Source of the DNA: Pseudomonadota bacterium | GTDB taxonomy: Bacteria; Pseudomonadota; Gammaproteobacteria; Steroidobacterales; Steroidobacteraceae | NCBI GenBank assembly: GCA_023433705.1 | Contig: JAEYUC010000026.1 | Span: 1 to 22,689 of the forward strand | DNA: 22,689 bases | Direction of reading: 5' to 3' | In this document: one piece after another, positions 22,596 through 22,689 of the stretch | How positions within the stretch are numbered: the first letter of the stretch is position 1 | Layout of the letters: every line of letters starts with the position of its first letter | Position numbers and translations under genes: made by a program | The notes under the pieces: generated by a model | The model's database searches: none | Seen by the model: only the letters and a program-made list of their open reading frames with translations | What the model was told of the DNA's origin: nothing

Positions 22596-22689
22596 GGGGG
22601 GCGTCCTCCGGGTTCGACACGGGGCAGCGTAGTCCTCTTGCGGTTAAACTGCAGCTTGGGCGCAGAACTGTAGCCCTGGACACATGCAC

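Overview
The window is GC-rich (roughly 60-65% by eye), densely coded chromosomal DNA from a Gram-negative bacterium. A TonB-dependent outer-membrane receptor, lipoproteins with lipoboxes, AzoR, SugE/Gdx, SelO and a PhoPQ-activated-family hydrolase together suggest a gammaproteobacterium near the Xanthomonadales/Nevskiales (Steroidobacter-like). That placement is an inference from gene content and style; no rRNA or marker gene is present. No tRNA, rRNA, CRISPR array, insertion sequence or phage gene was seen.

Left part (1-4980): a Ser/Thr kinase, cut by the left edge, is translationally coupled to an upstream ECF sigma factor whose region 2.2 lacks the usual acidic residues and carries two threonines there. 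This resembles phospho-activated sigma/kinase pairs. A divergent two-gene operon encodes bacterial PH-domain (YdbS/YdbT-type) membrane proteins. It runs tail-to-tail into a hipBA toxin-antitoxin operon whose promoter holds four 16-bp inverted-repeat operators.

Centre-left (5136-10192): a minus-strand operon encodes a TonB-dependent receptor, an OmpR-family response regulator and a sensor histidine kinase. Upstream of the receptor lies a tandem array of 11-bp direct repeats, a good candidate for the regulator's own binding site. Next comes a small 63-codon ORF with its own ribosome binding site, a 3' hairpin and a rho-independent terminator.

Centre (10389-18541): an alpha/beta hydrolase, a lipoprotein, a secreted PhoPQ-activated-type hydrolase, SelO, a membrane-anchored helical-repeat protein, a lipoprotein followed by a secreted trypsin-like protein, and a LysR regulator.

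Right part (18518-22689): all genes are on the minus strand. A large membrane-anchored TPR protein, a three-helix membrane protein and an exported DUF2225-like protein that has lost both of its CxxC zinc knuckles end at a terminator nearly identical to the one at 9912-9935. Beyond it lies a sugE-azoR operon with a 17-bp perfect palindrome upstream.

The items most worth following up are the acid-less sigma/kinase pair, the phased compact hipBA operators, the 11-bp repeat array of the receptor/two-component operon, and the cysteine-free DUF2225-like protein.
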